DNA of 64,000 bases from Monosporascus cannonballus (GCA_004154925.1 QJNS01000039.1:313009-377008), one strand, 5' to 3'; shown: positions 1 to 12,839, counted from the first letter of the stretch. Numbers and translations are program-made. Notes: generated by a model from the letters alone, not told the origin.

Positions 1-3000
1 TATAGCTATTTTGTTAAAATTTTAAATAAACTTTCTATAATAATTGGCAAATCCAAGAAGTACCTATATCTCTTTAATTATAGTTGGCGTCTGCTATTCT
101 GTAATTATAGCGATTTTCTTAAAGTTTATTCTGATATATCCTAAGCTAATAATATATTCTAGATACTTTATTTTCTGAACGTAAAACTTTTTTTTTGCAT
201 TAATAAATAGCCTTATGTCCTATAAAACTTAAAAAACTTTATAAATATATTATATAGATATTCTTTCCGTTATTTAAAAAATTAAAATATTATCAAGATA
301 ATAAACGACGAAAACATCGAGGTATTCCCGTAATACATAATTAATTATCCGTTAAAAAGTTGCTAATACGTTCGTAAATTCTATTAGTATAACTAAATAC
401 TTAAATAATCCGTATTTCGTTCTAAATGTTATTTTCTATTTGTTTTCCTTTTTAATTTTTATAAGGTGATATCCATTTTTAAGATCGAATATTATGAATT
501 ATTTAACTCTCTAAAATTAGTTTTTTATTTCCGTAATTAAGTGTAATGATATTTAGTTTTTAATAATAATGTTATTTAATTATTGATAATTAACTATAAG
601 TCGTAATTTTTCGTCCTTTTTGGTATAAAGAAGATTAGATATCTTATTAGTAACTTTAAAGGTCGAATCCATTTTTTCTATAACCAATTTTCCAGGTATT
701 TTTTAAAAGTACGTAACTTGTTTTTATTAAAGTTATAAATGGGGTAAAATTTCGTCGAGGAGCCTTTCTTAAAAATTATCTTATAATCTTATTCGTTATA
801 TTTTAGTAGCTTCGTATTAAGCTTTTTTTTTAAAAAGCTGTTCGTATTCGTATTATTATGGTAACATATTAATTAAATTTTCTAATTTTTAGGGCTGCTA
901 TTTTAGGTCGTTATTTAATTATTTTACTTTCGCTTTGATAATAATAAGGATACGTCCTATTTTTTCTGGATGCCTGTTTTTTTTCTGTTTTTTGTTTCTT
1001 TAGATAATAATGTTTTTATTATATCTTTATGCTTACATTTGTCGCTATTTTTAATCAAGTGTTAAGATTTTAATTCTTTTTTTATCCGTTAATAAGGTAT
1101 AAAATAAACTTTACTTAACCAGTCCATTTATTAATTAAAATTCCGTAATAACGTATCTATAGTAATTCTAGAATTATATTGTAATTCCTAAATAAAACGA
1201 TGTCGAAATTTATTATCTGGTATTATCCTTGGACAAAAATGTCGAAATAATTAATTTCGCGTATAATTTTCTTATTGTCGTAAGCGAATTCCTAACTTTC
1301 GACATTTATCGCTGTATAAGATTTTAACTTTTATTTCCATAGTAATTTAAATTTATTAACCACGTTTAGTATAATGTAATTTCCGCCCAAAGTTCTGCAA
1401 TTTATTATTGCGGTATATTAATACGTTTTAATTTCTATATCCAAGGTGATAAGGTTATTAACGGCTTTTATTATCGCGTTTACAGCCTTTTTAAACAATT
1501 TTTCTAATTTTTCGGGTTTCATTATCTTACGCCTTTTTTATAAATAATTCTTTTTAATTGTTTTTCGAATTTGTCAAAATTTATTTATATTTTTGTATTT
1601 AATGCGTTAAGTTCTTATATTGGTGGTTATTGCCAGCGTATGTTTTCTTCGCATTATATAAATTATTTTTGGTTTTTTTATAATTTGTTTTTCTATTAAG
1701 TAAATTATTTTTTTATAATTTCGAATATATCCTATTATGCGTTATATTAATTATCGTTTTAAAGTCGTTTTATAAATTAACATATATTTTGGATAATTCT
1801 TTTTTCATAAGTGTTTATAATAAATATTAATTGAAAATAAAAATCTGTAATAATCTTTTGGTAATATGTTTTTATTATATACTAAATCAATCCTGTTTTC
1901 TTTTGTTAATTATGTAACTAATAATAATAAAAAAGGGTTTTTTGCGGTTATTATTTTTTTCCGGACTAGCTTTTTGTTTCGGCCAGTTATTAAATAATTT
2001 TTGTGGTTATAAATCGAAAATATCGATATTATTATTTATTATTTTTGTTATTTCCGATTCGATTTAAAAAATCGAATCCTTTATAATATATATGGGTAAC
2101 TTTTCCATAAATATATTATTTCTATTTTTCGTAATCAGGATATTCTCGTCGTCGACAATAAATGGCATGTATTTTGCCGTACCGATTATGGATTCCGGGA
2201 CAGAGTTTTTTTTATTTAATCCTACTATTTACGTAATTATCTTTGTAATATTTCTTATTATATTTGCAATATTTATTAAGCCAACCTTTTTGCTTTTCGT
2301 ATTTCTTGTTGGATTTTTCGCCTTAAGGGGCCCGGTACGTACTTAGGCCGAATTATATTAATAGATTTACTTCCGTTTCTTTGATTTTCTCTAGATTATC
2401 TCCCGGGTATAGGTTTTCAGTTGTCCTAAAGGGGTTTTTTAGGTGCCTTGTACCATGCTGCTTTATATCCCATTCTGTCGTAATTGAAACATTTAATCTG
2501 GCTTTAATCCTTTTTGTAAATGGCTCCTAGTTCCATGGGTCCTAGTTCCGTATCTTAAGAAATGCTATTACGTCGAAAAACGCTAATATTGGCCGAATGT
2601 CGAAATTTGTTATCGTTTTTCTTTCTTTGGTGCTCTTAGTACGCCAGGCGTATTATCGATTGTCGATTTTAATTACCATAACGATATAATCCGATAAATA
2701 ATTAAGCCGATTAAAATTAAAAAATTCTTTTCTTAATTTTTAAGCAATCGTAAAATTTAATTATTAATACTTTTTCTTTTTAATATAACTTAAATTTTAA
2801 TTAAATTAATATATTCTTATAATTATATTTTAATCTTTTTATCGTAATTATTAGATTTATATTTGGTTTTTATTTTCTTATTTATTATTCCGACGGTTTC
2901 CGTTAATACTTATTTAAATTATTCGTAAGTATTATATATTTATATTATTTCCGTATTTCCTTTTTTTATTTATACAATAACGCATTCCTTTATAATACTT

Positions 3001-3500
3001 GTTAATTAAATAATTTTATTTTTAATAAATCGTTTAATTATGTATTTTACTTGTATAATAAGCATAATTAATTAAATAAAATAATACCAGAAATATATTG
3101 GGCATTACGTTAAAAATAGTTATAATTTAATTAAGGTTCCGTCGAAAAGTTCTGCCTAAAGAAGCTTAAAAACCTTTTTTTAATTCCTAGGTTGAATTTA
3201 AGTAAAAATTTGGCTCGTTCGAAAAGGTTTTTTAATTTCAAAGCCGTTTCTTTTCTTTAAGCTTTTTATTGGCGGCTTATAAGGACGTTATAAACTTATT
3301 ATTATCTTTCTTAAGTTAAACAATACATTCGTTTATAGCGTCCAAACGTCGAAAATTTTCTGCGCGAAAAAGGCGAGGTTTTGTTTTTCTTTTCGGATTC
3401 TATTCCAATGTCCGAGTTATTAGTGACTTAGGAAATGGGCTGTTCGGGCTACTTGCTGGTAGATATAATGTCGGCGATATTGCTCAAAGTTTAACGATAT
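1..3500 (-). pseudogene. Gy1 gag-pol remnant
   Basis: Broken gag-pol of a gypsy element. Reading right to left, a gag nucleocapsid knuckle lies at 2450-2491. It translates as C-F-N-Y then Y and Y at the H and C positions of C-x2-C-x4-H-x4-C, the changes expected from RIP (C to Y, H to Y). The protease region is near 1370-1420. Reverse transcriptase occupies roughly 1-960; its YxDD box is at 289-297 and now reads L-D-N. Many stops interrupt all frames, so no protein can be made. The 84-codon plus-strand frame at 2092-2346 is an antisense shadow of the gag-protease linker. Confidence 0.8.
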
Positions 3501-3522
3501 TATTAAATAAAAATTTGCAACG

Positions 3523-3938
3523 TATAACGGCTAAAAGATTTAACCAACTATTAAACCTTAGTTATACGGGTTTATGTTAGCAGGAATATCGTGGAAAACT
3601 AAGCAATAAAAATAATAACGTATTACGTCTTATGATACTAAGGGCGTTTTAGGTAACGAATTGTTATTACAAGTTAAAGCTATTTAAACTATGAAAATAA
3701 TAAGCGTATATATCTGATTCCGGCTTAAGGTATCTTTAACTGGCTTAAAGATATTTAAATAATTCAGTCCCTTTAAGCCTCTTTAAGCTTTCCGTGGCTT
3801 AACTGGTTTAACGTCTCTGAAATAATGGTAACGTTTAAGCCTATTAAGCCAGTTACGTGATTTCTTGGCGTGGGTCAGAGCTTCTTTCCCTTAGGGCCCC
3901 GACCGTCCGTAAACGGCCAAAACCGTTAGGTTATAACA
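3523..3938 (-). repeat. Gy1 5' LTR (416 bp)
   Basis: LTR on the minus strand, ending in the family's TG...CA termini (minus 5' end at 3938, minus 3' end at 3523). The part facing outward (about 3780-3938) keeps many CpA/TpG steps, while the inward part is heavily RIP-mutated. It carries a RIP-altered copy of the TCACGTGA palindrome (TTACGTGA, 3853-3860). Short 'cttaag'-like motifs recur in its U3. U3 is diverged from the other LTRs in the window, but the R/U5-like segment is shared. Confidence 0.85.
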
Positions 3939-5794
3939 GTTTATTCGAAACTTTAGTAAAATAATTATACTTCTAATAAGTTTTAAGAAAAAGAAAAGTT
4001 TAAATAAACGTCTGAAATAAAAAAGGCATTTTAAAATATCAAAAATACGATTACTAACAAGCTAATATTCATTATATACGAACTAAACCGCCCCGTTAAG
4101 CTAAAAACCGATATTTCGGATTACGTATTATGTATAATAATCGGATAACGAAATAATTAAAGCAAATTATACCGTATTATATTCGTTTTATACAAATTAA
4201 AAAAATTAGCTTAATTACGATATTTTAAATAAACAATTAATAATTATTATTATAGCATTCCGAAAATTTAGATACTTTTTAAAGGGAAATTTGTACAAGG
4301 TCAAAATTTATACGGATTATTAAAATCTTACCTAATTTATTACGACCAAGGAACTTATAACACGATAATTTCGTTACGCGAAAGAAATGGCGAATTTCGA
4401 TTTCGTTATCATCTATAGGAACAACTCAGAAAACGGCAAAGCAAACGCCTTAAGCAAACGACCAGACCTCGAGAAAAAATTAGTCAAAATTAATTATATA
4501 ATTTTCGATATTATATTAAGAAGATATTTGCGCTCGTAACAAATTGCGACAATTCGAGCAATACCTTTTAATATATATTAACTAATCTGACAGTATAACG
4601 ATAATCTTTCAAAAAACTAAAAAACGAATAAAATTCAAATTCCAGAAAAATATCGGAAAAATGTAATACGAAATATATACGAACATTAGTTATATAAATA
4701 TTTAGCGATTTACAAAATCTTAAAACAGCTTTAACGTATATATTCCTTTTTTAAAATAAAATTAACGATATGAGGATTCCTACAACAATACGATATTTGC
4801 GCTAAAATAAAGGCTTAACGATATAAGCTATATGGAAAATTACAGCGATTACTAATCGTAAAGCGACCATAGTATTTAATTATATTCGATTTTATTACCA
4901 AACGCTTTATGTTAAAAACTCTAATTATAAAAGTATATTATAATAATACTTTCGTTATTATCGATCGTTACAAAAAACTTTCCTATTTTTTTACAATATT
5001 ATAAGGATATAAATACCGAACAAATAATATACATATTTTTAAACATATTTTTAAAATATCCGGATTGCTAATAAATATTATTTTCAATAAAAAATTAATA
5101 TTGGCATTTAAATTTTAATAAGACTTTACGTTATAAATCGGCCTGAATTACAAATTATTTAACGTATTTAAACCTTAGATAAATAAATAAATAAAACGAA
5201 CAAACCAAACCTTAAAAATTTACTTATAATATTATATTAATTACGAACTAAATAACTAAGTTAAAAAATTACTTATTATTTAATTAGCCTATAATACCAG
5301 CTATTACGAAAATATCAAAATAACACCAGTAAACGCGAATTTTGGTTTTATTCCAAAAGTTTAGAAAAGAATACGTAACGATAATCTAATTAATATTAAA
5401 ATAATTTCTACGTCAGAATAATTATAACGATTATATTAAAAAAAATAAAAACAAAACCAAAATTTGTACATAACCAAATAAGCAAATATTATAATTGGAA
5501 AAGCGTAAAAAACCAATATTCTAAAAAGGGGAAATAATTTTTGTTATTATCAAAAATATCCAAATAAAACGATCTAACAAAAAACTTTATTTTAAATATA
5601 TCGGTCCATATAAAATCGCCAAGAAAATCTTAAAAAACAATTACTAATTGGAGCTTTTATCAAAAGTTAAACTTTGTTTAATTTTTTATTTTTTTATTTA
5701 AATTAACAACCGATATAATTAAAGTATATACGATACAAAACGATATGGAAATAAAAGACGAATAGGTATAAAAGATAAAGAAAATCCTTAACAT
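3939..5794 (+). pseudogene. Gy2 pol remnant: RNase H, integrase, start of chromodomain
   Basis: Polyprotein segment starting at the RT/RNase H boundary, where Gy1 interrupts the typical F-x-R-x-F-S run. RNase H covers about 3950-4520, with a well preserved stretch at 4390-4490 (ANFDFVIIYRNNSENGKANA). Integrase follows. Its HHCC zinc finger keeps Y-D-I-C (first C to Y) at 4789-4800, followed by a degraded catalytic core. At 5740-5794 the frame enters the chromodomain and is cut at the Gy3 insertion. Stops and frameshifts occur throughout; no product is expected. Confidence 0.85.
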
Positions 5795-6187
5795 TGTTAT
5801 GACCTAACGATCTTGGCTTCCCCAAAACGGTCGGAGAGCTTGGGCACTTAAGCCCGAACATGCCAAGAAGATCACGTGATTGGCTTAAAGGACTTAAGGA
5901 CTTGGCGCCTTTGAGCCGGTTAAGCCAGTAAGTGGCTTAAGGGGCTTAAGAGGCTTAAGGGCTTAAGCCAATTAAGTACTTTGAGCCAAAATAAGAATAT
6001 ATACGTTTATTATTTCCATAATCTGGATAGTATTAGTTTGCAATATAATATCGTTATTTAAAGTATTTTTGGTATTACGAAATGTAATGCGTTACTATAT
6101 TTATTGCTTAGATTTTTACGATACTTCTATTAATATAAATCCGTTAACTTAAGGTTTAATAGTTAGTTAAATTGCTTATCCGTTATA
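5795..6187 (+). repeat. Gy3 5' LTR (393 bp)
   Basis: Starts TGTTATGACC and ends CCGTTATA (ancestrally CCGTCACA). The first half (5795-5960) is nearly free of RIP. It contains AAAACGGTCGG, an intact TCACGTGA and a run of 'cttaagg'-type repeats. The second half is strongly mutated. A TATA-like AATATATACG near 5997-6006 precedes the segment conserved in all LTRs of this family, so transcription probably starts shortly after it (inference). Confidence 0.93.
5872..5879 (+). promoter_or_regulatory. TCACGTGA palindrome in the U3 of Gy3
   Basis: Intact palindromic E-box-type site (CACGTG core, the recognition sequence of bHLH/Cbf1-class factors). The same site, intact or RIP-altered, occurs in an LTR of every gypsy family member in this window except Gy7. 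The surrounding U3 sequence differs between them. Confidence 0.5.
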
Positions 6188-6205
6188 CGTTATAAGTTTT
6201 TGTTT
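6188..6205 (+). other. Gy3 primer binding site (candidate self-priming type)
   Basis: Sequence directly after the 5' LTR reads CGTTATAAGTTTTTGTTT. It does not begin with TGG, so a normal tRNA 3' end is unlikely. Less mutated relatives show a core TTGCAAGCT that is the reverse complement of AGCTTGCAA inside the LTR. Tf1/sushi-type elements prime from their own RNA in this way. Confidence 0.5.
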
Positions 6206-6229
6206 AATAATACCGTTAAATTTTAAGTA

Positions 6230-8090
6230 ATATTTAATACTGTTAAAATGTTAACCAGTATTTAGGAAACCCTTATTTAATAATTTTAGGTTCGAATTCG
6301 GGAACTAAAGTAAGAAATTCGATAACTTAAGGTTACGGCACCTGCTTAATCCTTTTTCGCCCGCATAAAGCCTAAAAAGCCAGAACCTTACGATGGAAAG
6401 GATAACCCTTAAACCTTTTTAATTTAAATACGAATTTACTTTTGTTTTTTAAATTTTAATAACTTAGCGGATATGGTCCTAATAATGGGAATATGTTTAA
6501 TAGGGGATACGGCTAATTAGTGTTAATTTATTATGAGAAATTTTTAAAAATAAAAAAAGTAAATAAGGAATATTTTATTAATAAGATTTTTTTAATTTAT
6601 ACCAATTTCGAAAATAAAATACGCGATAATTTCGGTAATCCGGATAAAGAATAATTTGCGGCCTAATAATTCCTATAATTCCGATAAAAAGGATTTGCGT
6701 TTAAGTACGCCGTGATTTTCAAAAGTTTTGCGGTTAAGGCCGGATGGGGAAATAATAAGGCCGATATTTTTATCGATATGTTTTGTAAAGGGTTAAAGGA
6801 TAATGTAAAAAATAAAATTATTCGAATTAAACGATTAATTACTTTAGATCGGTATATTATAAAAATAATTAAGATTAATAACCGATTGTTTAAAAGATGA
6901 TAAAAAAGAAAAAATAATATGCTTTACGAACGGGATATAAATTTAATTAATGGAAAAAATAAAACGTACCTTTTATTTCTTATATAATAATGTTAGGATT
7001 TATGAAATTCGGCTTTACGTATAGATAAGATTAGAACCAAATTAAATGCTTTAATTATAGCAAAATGGGATATAAAATTTATAAATATAAAAAGCTTAAG
7101 AAGTTACGATAGGATAATTAGACCCTTGTACCGGAGGAATAATTTAAGAATAATTAAGGAAATAATAGCAAGGTTATTAACATAATTTAAACCAAGTACG
7201 TATTAGACCTTAAATAAAAGGTTTAATAAGGATTATTACGATAAAAAATTTAACGAAAAAAGCGAAAAACCAAAATATTAATTTAATAAATAACGTAAAT
7301 ATAGCAAAAGGTATTATAAGGATAATTACGCGAATATTAGAATTAAATAAAAAAAATTTGTCCCAGAATTTCTGATTAATACGGCAAAATATATATTATA
7401 TACTATCGATGACGAAAATATCTCGATTACGAAAAATGGAAATAATATATTTATGTACGAATTACCCGAATATATTATAAGGGATTCGACTTTTTAAACC
7501 GTACCGGGCCTAATAAGAATAATAAATAATGGTATTGACAGTTTCGAACCATAACCCCAAAAAATATTTAATAATTAACCGAAGCAAAAAGTTAATTTAA
7601 AGGAAAATAATGCCCGTAAGAAAACCCTTTTTGTTATTATAGATAATGTAATTACCAAACGGAAAAGGAGTTAATTTAACGTACGGTAAAAAAGCATTAT
7701 TAAAAAATTATTACGGATCTTTATTTTTAATTAGTATTTATTATAAATCTTTACGAAAAAAAGGCTATTAAGGAAAAAATACGTTAATTCATAAAAAATC
7801 TTTAAAACGATAATTAAAACGATATATAATGGGATATAATTGTAAATATAAGAGAACATTATATTTAATAAGAAAAGGAATTACAGTAAAACCAGTAATA
7901 ATTAAATCGGTTCGAAGGAATAATACGCCGGCAATAATAACAGATATAACAGCTTAACGCATTAAACGAAAAAATATAAATAAAATTCGATAAATTCGAA
8001 TAGGAATTAAAAGAAAAAGTTTATTTTTAAAAAAGCCGCAAAATAACAAAACCTAGAAAAATTAAAGGGAATTCCCAAAAAATGTTTTAA
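6230..8090 (+). pseudogene. Gy3 gag remnant
   Basis: Degraded capsid/nucleocapsid gene. An open 62-codon piece at 6712-6900 matches the retrotransposon gag family (pattern FxKGLKDNVKNKIIRI...), the capsid region. The nucleocapsid knuckle is at 7048-7089: C-F-N-Y-S-K-M-G-Y-K-I-Y-K-Y. The first cysteine survives, and positions C4, H9 and C14 have become Y, as RIP predicts. A linker with the run YTIDDENISITKNGNN lies at about 7400-7450 and recurs in all sister elements. Stops are frequent. The gag/protease boundary is not sharp; 8090 is approximate. Confidence 0.75.
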
Positions 8091-8099
8091 ACGTAACAA

Positions 8100-11000
8100 T
8101 AAAAAACGTTAACGACTTTATTATTTTGGATATACGAATCGGAATATACTGGTATACCGTAATGGTAGATTGCGGAACTTTGGGCGGAAATTATATTGTA
8201 CCGGATGTGGTTAATAAGCTTAGACTGTTATGGAAATATAAGTTGGAACCTTATATAATGACGAATGCCGAAAATCAGGAATTCGCTTACGATAACGGAA
8301 AAATTATACGCAAAATTGATCATTTCGAGATTTTTGTTAAACGATAATACCAAATGATTAATTTCGATATCGTTTTATTCGAGAATTACGACATAGTCTT
8401 AGGATTATTATAAATATGCTAATACGGAATTTTGATTAACGGCGGAACTGGCCAGATAAATTTTGCTTTATTCTTTAATAATAAATAAAAAAAAGAAAAA
8501 CTTAAAATTTGGATATTCGATCGATAATAATAACAAATAAAGGCATAAGGATACGATAAATATCTTATTAGCTAAAGAAATAAAATATAAGAAAAAAAAC
8601 GAGTATTAAAGAAAAATACGACGTATTATTATTATTATTAAAACAAAATTAAAATAACTGAATAACGATTTGAAAAAATAAGAATAATAACTTAAGGAGT
8701 TAAAAGATTTAATTAATATGGTACCATAATATTATAGATACGAATAGTTTTTTAAAAAAAATTCGATACGAAATTATTAGAATATAGCAAATAAAATTAT
8801 AAAATAATTCTTAAGGAAGGATTTTTGACAAAGTTTTACCTTATTTATAATTTTAATAAAAACGAATTACGAATTTTCAAAAAATAGTTGGAAAATCGGC
8901 TATAAAAAAGATGGATTTAATTTTCGAAGTTACTAATAAAATATTTTATATTTTTCGTATTTAAAAAAACGGAAAATTACGACTTATAATTAATTATCGA
9001 TAATTAAACAACGTTATTATTAAAGATTAAATATTATTACCTTTAATTACGGAAATAAAAAACCGACATTATAAAATTAAACAGTTTATAATATTTAATT
9101 TTAAAAATAAATATAACTTTATTAGGATTAAGAAAGGATACGAATGGAAAATAGCTTTTAAGATAAAATACGGATTATTTAAATATTTGGTTATATAAAA
9201 AGGACTTACAAACGTATTAGTAATTTTTTAGCGGATAGTAAATTATGTATTACGAAAATACTTCGCTATTTTCGTTATTTGCTATTTCGACGATATTTTT
9301 ATTTTCTTAAAAATAAGAAAAGCATACGTAAAATAAGTTTATAATGTTTTTTAAGTTTTATAGGACGTAAGGTTATTTATTAATGCAAAAGAAAGTTAAT
9401 TCCATATATAAGAAAAAAGATATTTAAAATATATTATTATCTTAAGACATATTAGAATAGATTTTAAGAAAATCGCTGTAGTTACAAAATAACAAACGTT
9501 AATAATAATTAAAAAGGTATAGGTATTTTTTGGATTTGTTAATTATTATAGGAACTTTATTTAAAATTTTAGCAGAATAATTATATCCCTAACGAATTTT
9601 ACGAAAAAAAAATTTAAATAAATATTAAATATAAAAAAGGTATTTTAGAATATTAAGGATGCGATTATTAACGAATTAATATTAATTATGTACGATTTAA
9701 ACCTTTCCGTTAAACTAAAAACCGATATTTCGAATTATGCGTTAAGTATAATAATTAGATAACGAAATAATTAAGGCAAATTATATTTTATTGCATTTTT
9801 TTCGTATAAGTTAAAAGGAGCCGAACTTAATTACGGAATTTTAGATAAGGAATTTATGGTTATTATTATGGTATTTTGGAAATTTATGCATTTCCTAAAA
9901 GGAAATTTGTATTAGGTTAAGGTTTATATAAATTATTAAAATTTTACCCGATTTACTATAATTAGGGAGTTTATAAAACGATAATAAAGATATGCAGAAA
10001 AATTGGCGAATTTCGACTTCGTTATTATCTATAAAAAAGGCTTAGAGAACGGCAGAATAAATACCTTAAATAAGCGATTAAACTTCGAAAAAAAATTGGT
10101 TAAAATTAGTTATATAATTGTTGATATTATTATAAAAAGATATATATGTTTACGATAGATTACGATAATTCGGGTAATACCTAATAACATATATTAGAAA
10201 ATTTAATAATATAATAATAGTTTTTCAAAAAATCAAAAAACGGATAAAATATAAGTAATAAAGGAATACCAGAAGAATTTAATACGAGAAATATACGAAT
10301 ATCAGTTACATAGATATCCAGGGATTTATAAAATCTTAAAACGATTTTAACGTATATATTTTTTTCTTAAAATAAAATTAATAATATAAAAAATTATTCG
10401 GTAATGCGATATTTGCGTTAAAGCAAAAATTCGACGATATAAATTATACGGAAAATTACAGTTATTATAAGTTATAAAACGATTATGGTTTTTAATTATA
10501 TTTAACTTTATTATTAAATTTCTTATATTAAAAGATTTAAATACAGAAATATATTACGATAATATTTTCGTAATTAGTAATTAATTTACGAAATTTTCGT
10601 ATTTTTTATTATATTATAAGTATATAAATGTTAAATAATTAGCATATATTTTCTTTAAATATATTTTCAGAATATACGGATTATTAATAAAAATTATATT
10701 AAATAAAGGATTAATATTTGCATTTAAGTTTTAACAAGGCCTTATGGCATAAATTAGCTTAAATCACAAATTATTTAACGTATTTAGATTTTAAATGAAT
10801 AAATAAATAAAACGAATAAATTAAACTTTAAAAATTTATTTATAATATTATATTAATTACGAATAAAATAATTTGGTTAAGAAATTACCGATTACTTAAT
10901 TAGTTTATAATATTAGTTATTACGAAAGTATTAAGATAATATTTGCGAACGTAAATTTGAATTTTATTTTAAAGGTTTATAAAAAAGCGCGTAACGATAA

Positions 11001-11560
11001 TTTAATTAATGTTAAAATAATTTCTACGTTAAAATAATTACGATAATTATATTAAGAAATAAAAATAAAAATAAAATTCGTACGAAATTAAATAAGTAAA
11101 TATTATAATTAAAAAAGATTAAAGGAATTAATTTTCGAAAAGAGAAAAATGGTTTTTTTCGTTATAAAAAATATTTAGATAAAAAAACTTAATAAGAAAT
11201 TTGATTTTAAATATATCGGTCCATATAAAATCGTTAAGAAAATCTTAAAAAATAATTATTAATTGGAATTTTTACCAAAAGTTAAATTCCATTTAATTTT
11301 TGATGTTTTTTTATTCGAATTAATAATAAATATTATTAGAATAAGTACGGTATAAAACGATATTGAAATGGAAAACGAATATATATACGAAATGGAAAAG
11401 ATTTTCGATATACGGAAATAAAACGGATTTACTTAATACCTAATTAAGTGGAAAAAGTACTTAAATTCCGAAAATATTTGGAAACCTGCCAAAAACTTTA
11501 TTAACGCTTAACGCCTATTAAAGAACTTTTATTAATAACGACGGACGCGTCCTAATTAAG
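8100..11560 (+). pseudogene. Gy3 pol remnant: protease, RT, RNase H, integrase, chromodomain
   Basis: Retropepsin-like region at 8126-8347 (an open 73-codon frame), with D-C-G in place of the D-S/T-G catalytic triplet. RT lies at about 8690-9560, with the YxDD box preserved as F-D-D at 9286-9294. RNase H is at 9600-10130; the D of T-D-I-S is visible near 9720. Integrase occupies 10200-11250, with its C-D-I-C zinc ligands intact at 10405-10416. The chromodomain is at 11380-11530 (YLIKWKKYLNSENIW). The domain order RT-RH-INT-chromodomain defines a Ty3/gypsy chromovirus. Dozens of in-frame stops mean it is dead. Confidence 0.9.
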
Positions 11561-12070
11561 GGTCGACCATTTAATAACTGGGATATCGGATTAATTGGCC
11601 GCGACCTATGTTAACGTAATAACTGTAATGGCGGCCTTTAATTGTTTTTGTTTTTTTTTCGAAACGCTTAAATTCTTTTATCATTTTTACACCCTAAATA
11701 TTATAACGAAATATTTTAATTTTACGACGGCAAAGTAACTTTCGTTATTTGTGCAAATAATTTAATTTATTTGCAATATTACGCAAAGCCTTACGGACTT
11801 ATTTCTTTTCGCGTTCTAAACGGTTTTCCTTATTAAAAAATTTTTATGTTTAAATTCCGAAAGGACAAATAAATTACAAAAATCACCGTATTATATATAA
11901 CGGGCGTATTTCTCAAAATTACGGTAAACCTTATAGGGTACGCCGACAGAATAATAACGAAAATAAAAATTTTCTTAAGGCATAATAAAATTTAATAATG
12001 TAATACGTTCTGCAAAAATAAAAGCGTTAATACGTTTGCGGAAACGGGATTTTTCGATACGACCAAATAT
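11545..12070 (-). pseudogene. Gy3 antisense ORF with six-cysteine motif
   Basis: Minus-strand gene remnant between the chromodomain and the 3' LTR, converging with pol. At 11876-11965 it reads Y-x2-Y-x6-Y-x8-Y-x2-Y-x6-C, where the final C (TGT) is intact and the Ys are RIP-type replacements of C. This is the spacing of fungal Zn2Cys6 clusters, and it recurs in Gy2, Gy5, Gy6 and Gy8. The N-terminal part resembles Gy4's start (F-G-R-I, with ATG mutated to ATA). The function is unknown. The boundaries are approximate because of stops. Confidence 0.65.
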
Positions 12071-12160
12071 GATAAATATAAAGAAAAAAAAGTTATTTAC
12101 CGGAATTAACAAATAAATGAATAATTTTTAAGGATAAAAATCCTGGAAAAGGAAAGATCG

Positions 12161-12554
12161 TATTATAACCTAACGATTTTGGTTTCCTCAAAACGGTTGG
12201 AGAACTTAGGTACTTAAGCCCAAATATGCTAAAAAAAATTACGTAATTAACTTAAAGAACTTAAGGACTTAGCGCCTTTAAGCCGGTTAAGCCAGCAAAT
12301 GGCTTAAAAGGCTTAAGGGGCTTAAGGGCTTAAGCCGGTTAAATACCTTAAGCCAAGACAAAAATATATACGCTTATTATTTCCATAGTTTGGATAACAT
12401 TAGTTTGCAATATAACATCGTTATCCAAAGCACCCTTAGCATTACGAGACGTAATACGTTACTATATCCATTACTCAGATTCCCACGATACTCCTGCCAA
12501 CATAAACCCGTCGACTTAAGGTTTAATAGTTGGTTAAACCGCCTAGCCGTCACA
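12161..12554 (+). repeat. Gy3 3' LTR (394 bp)
   Basis: Partner of 5795-6187. Here the first (inward) half is RIP-mutated and the last (outward) half is nearly clean, the reverse of the 5' LTR. It ends GCCGTCACA at 12554, followed by the target duplication. The E-box is altered to TTACGTAA at 12239-12246. Confidence 0.94.
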
Positions 12555-12690
12555 AACATGCGAAAACAACACGGATTTACCCAGTATCTAATTAAGTGGA
12601 AAAAGCATTCGGATTTCGAAAATACCTAGAAACCCGCCAAAAGTTTTATTGGCACCTAACGCCTGCTAAAGGATTTTTACTAATAACGAC
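12555..12690 (+). pseudogene. Gy2 chromodomain, continuation after the Gy3 insertion
   Basis: Resumes the frame broken at 5794: the codons after the AACAT duplication read RKQHGFTQYLIKWKKHSDF, the second half of a chromodomain. Joining it in frame to 5740-5794 gives the same layout as the uninterrupted copies in Gy3 (11380-11530) and Gy5 (26450-26600). The downstream tryptophan of the E-N-T-W motif is a stop (TAG). Confidence 0.85.
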
Positions 12691-12839
12691 GAAACCACCC
12701 GAAACAATGGTATTTCAATCCATAAGATCTAAGGAAAAAAATCCTTAATTTACCGTATTCCAATTAATAACGTTTATCCTATTTAAAGCCTATACCTTGA
12801 CCATAAATTCTGATTCCAAATAAGTAAAATTATTAAAAT
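12655..12839 (-). pseudogene. Gy2 antisense ORF, C-terminal part
   Basis: The distal end of Gy2's antisense gene, separated from its N-terminal part (19739-20115) by the Gy4 insertion. It aligns with the same region of Gy5 at about 26620-26790, where the sequence is continuous. It contributes only the low-information tail; the cysteine motif lies in the other piece. Confidence 0.5.

Larger units (their letters stand above)
1..3938 (-). mobile_element. Gy1: RIP-degraded Ty3/gypsy chromovirus, 5' part
   Basis: This is the 5' portion of a gypsy retrotransposon read on the minus strand. Its 5' LTR lies at 3523-3938, followed leftward by gag, protease and reverse transcriptase; the window begins inside the RT/RNase H junction. 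On the right, the outer element Gy2 starts immediately at 3939 in its own RT-RNase H frame, so Gy1 was inserted into Gy2. The left end and the matching target duplication (expected GTTTA, 3939-3943) lie outside the window. Order, LTR ends (TG...CA) and primer site match the other family members here. Confidence 0.85.
5795..12554 (+). mobile_element. Gy3: complete (degraded) Ty3/gypsy chromovirus, 6.76 kb
   Basis: Full-length element with 5' LTR 5795-6187, internal region 6188-12160 and 3' LTR 12161-12554. A perfect 5-bp target duplication AACAT flanks it (5790-5794 and 12555-12559). It is inserted into the chromodomain codons of Gy2. The internal order is gag with CCHC knuckle, protease, RT, RNase H, integrase, chromodomain, then a tail-to-tail antisense ORF before the 3' LTR. 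The coding capacity is destroyed by RIP transitions. Confidence 0.95.

Noticed and set aside
2092..2346. 84-codon plus-strand ORF with membrane-like composition
   Set aside because: Antisense shadow of the Gy1 gag-protease linker. The same hydrophobic shadow recurs at 17847, 22416 and 38932 wherever the linker occurs.
12377..12629. short ORFs on both strands over the Gy3 3' LTR
   Set aside because: They cross the LTR end and the Gy2 junction. Only the last 23 codons of the plus frame (from 12558) are real chromodomain codons.
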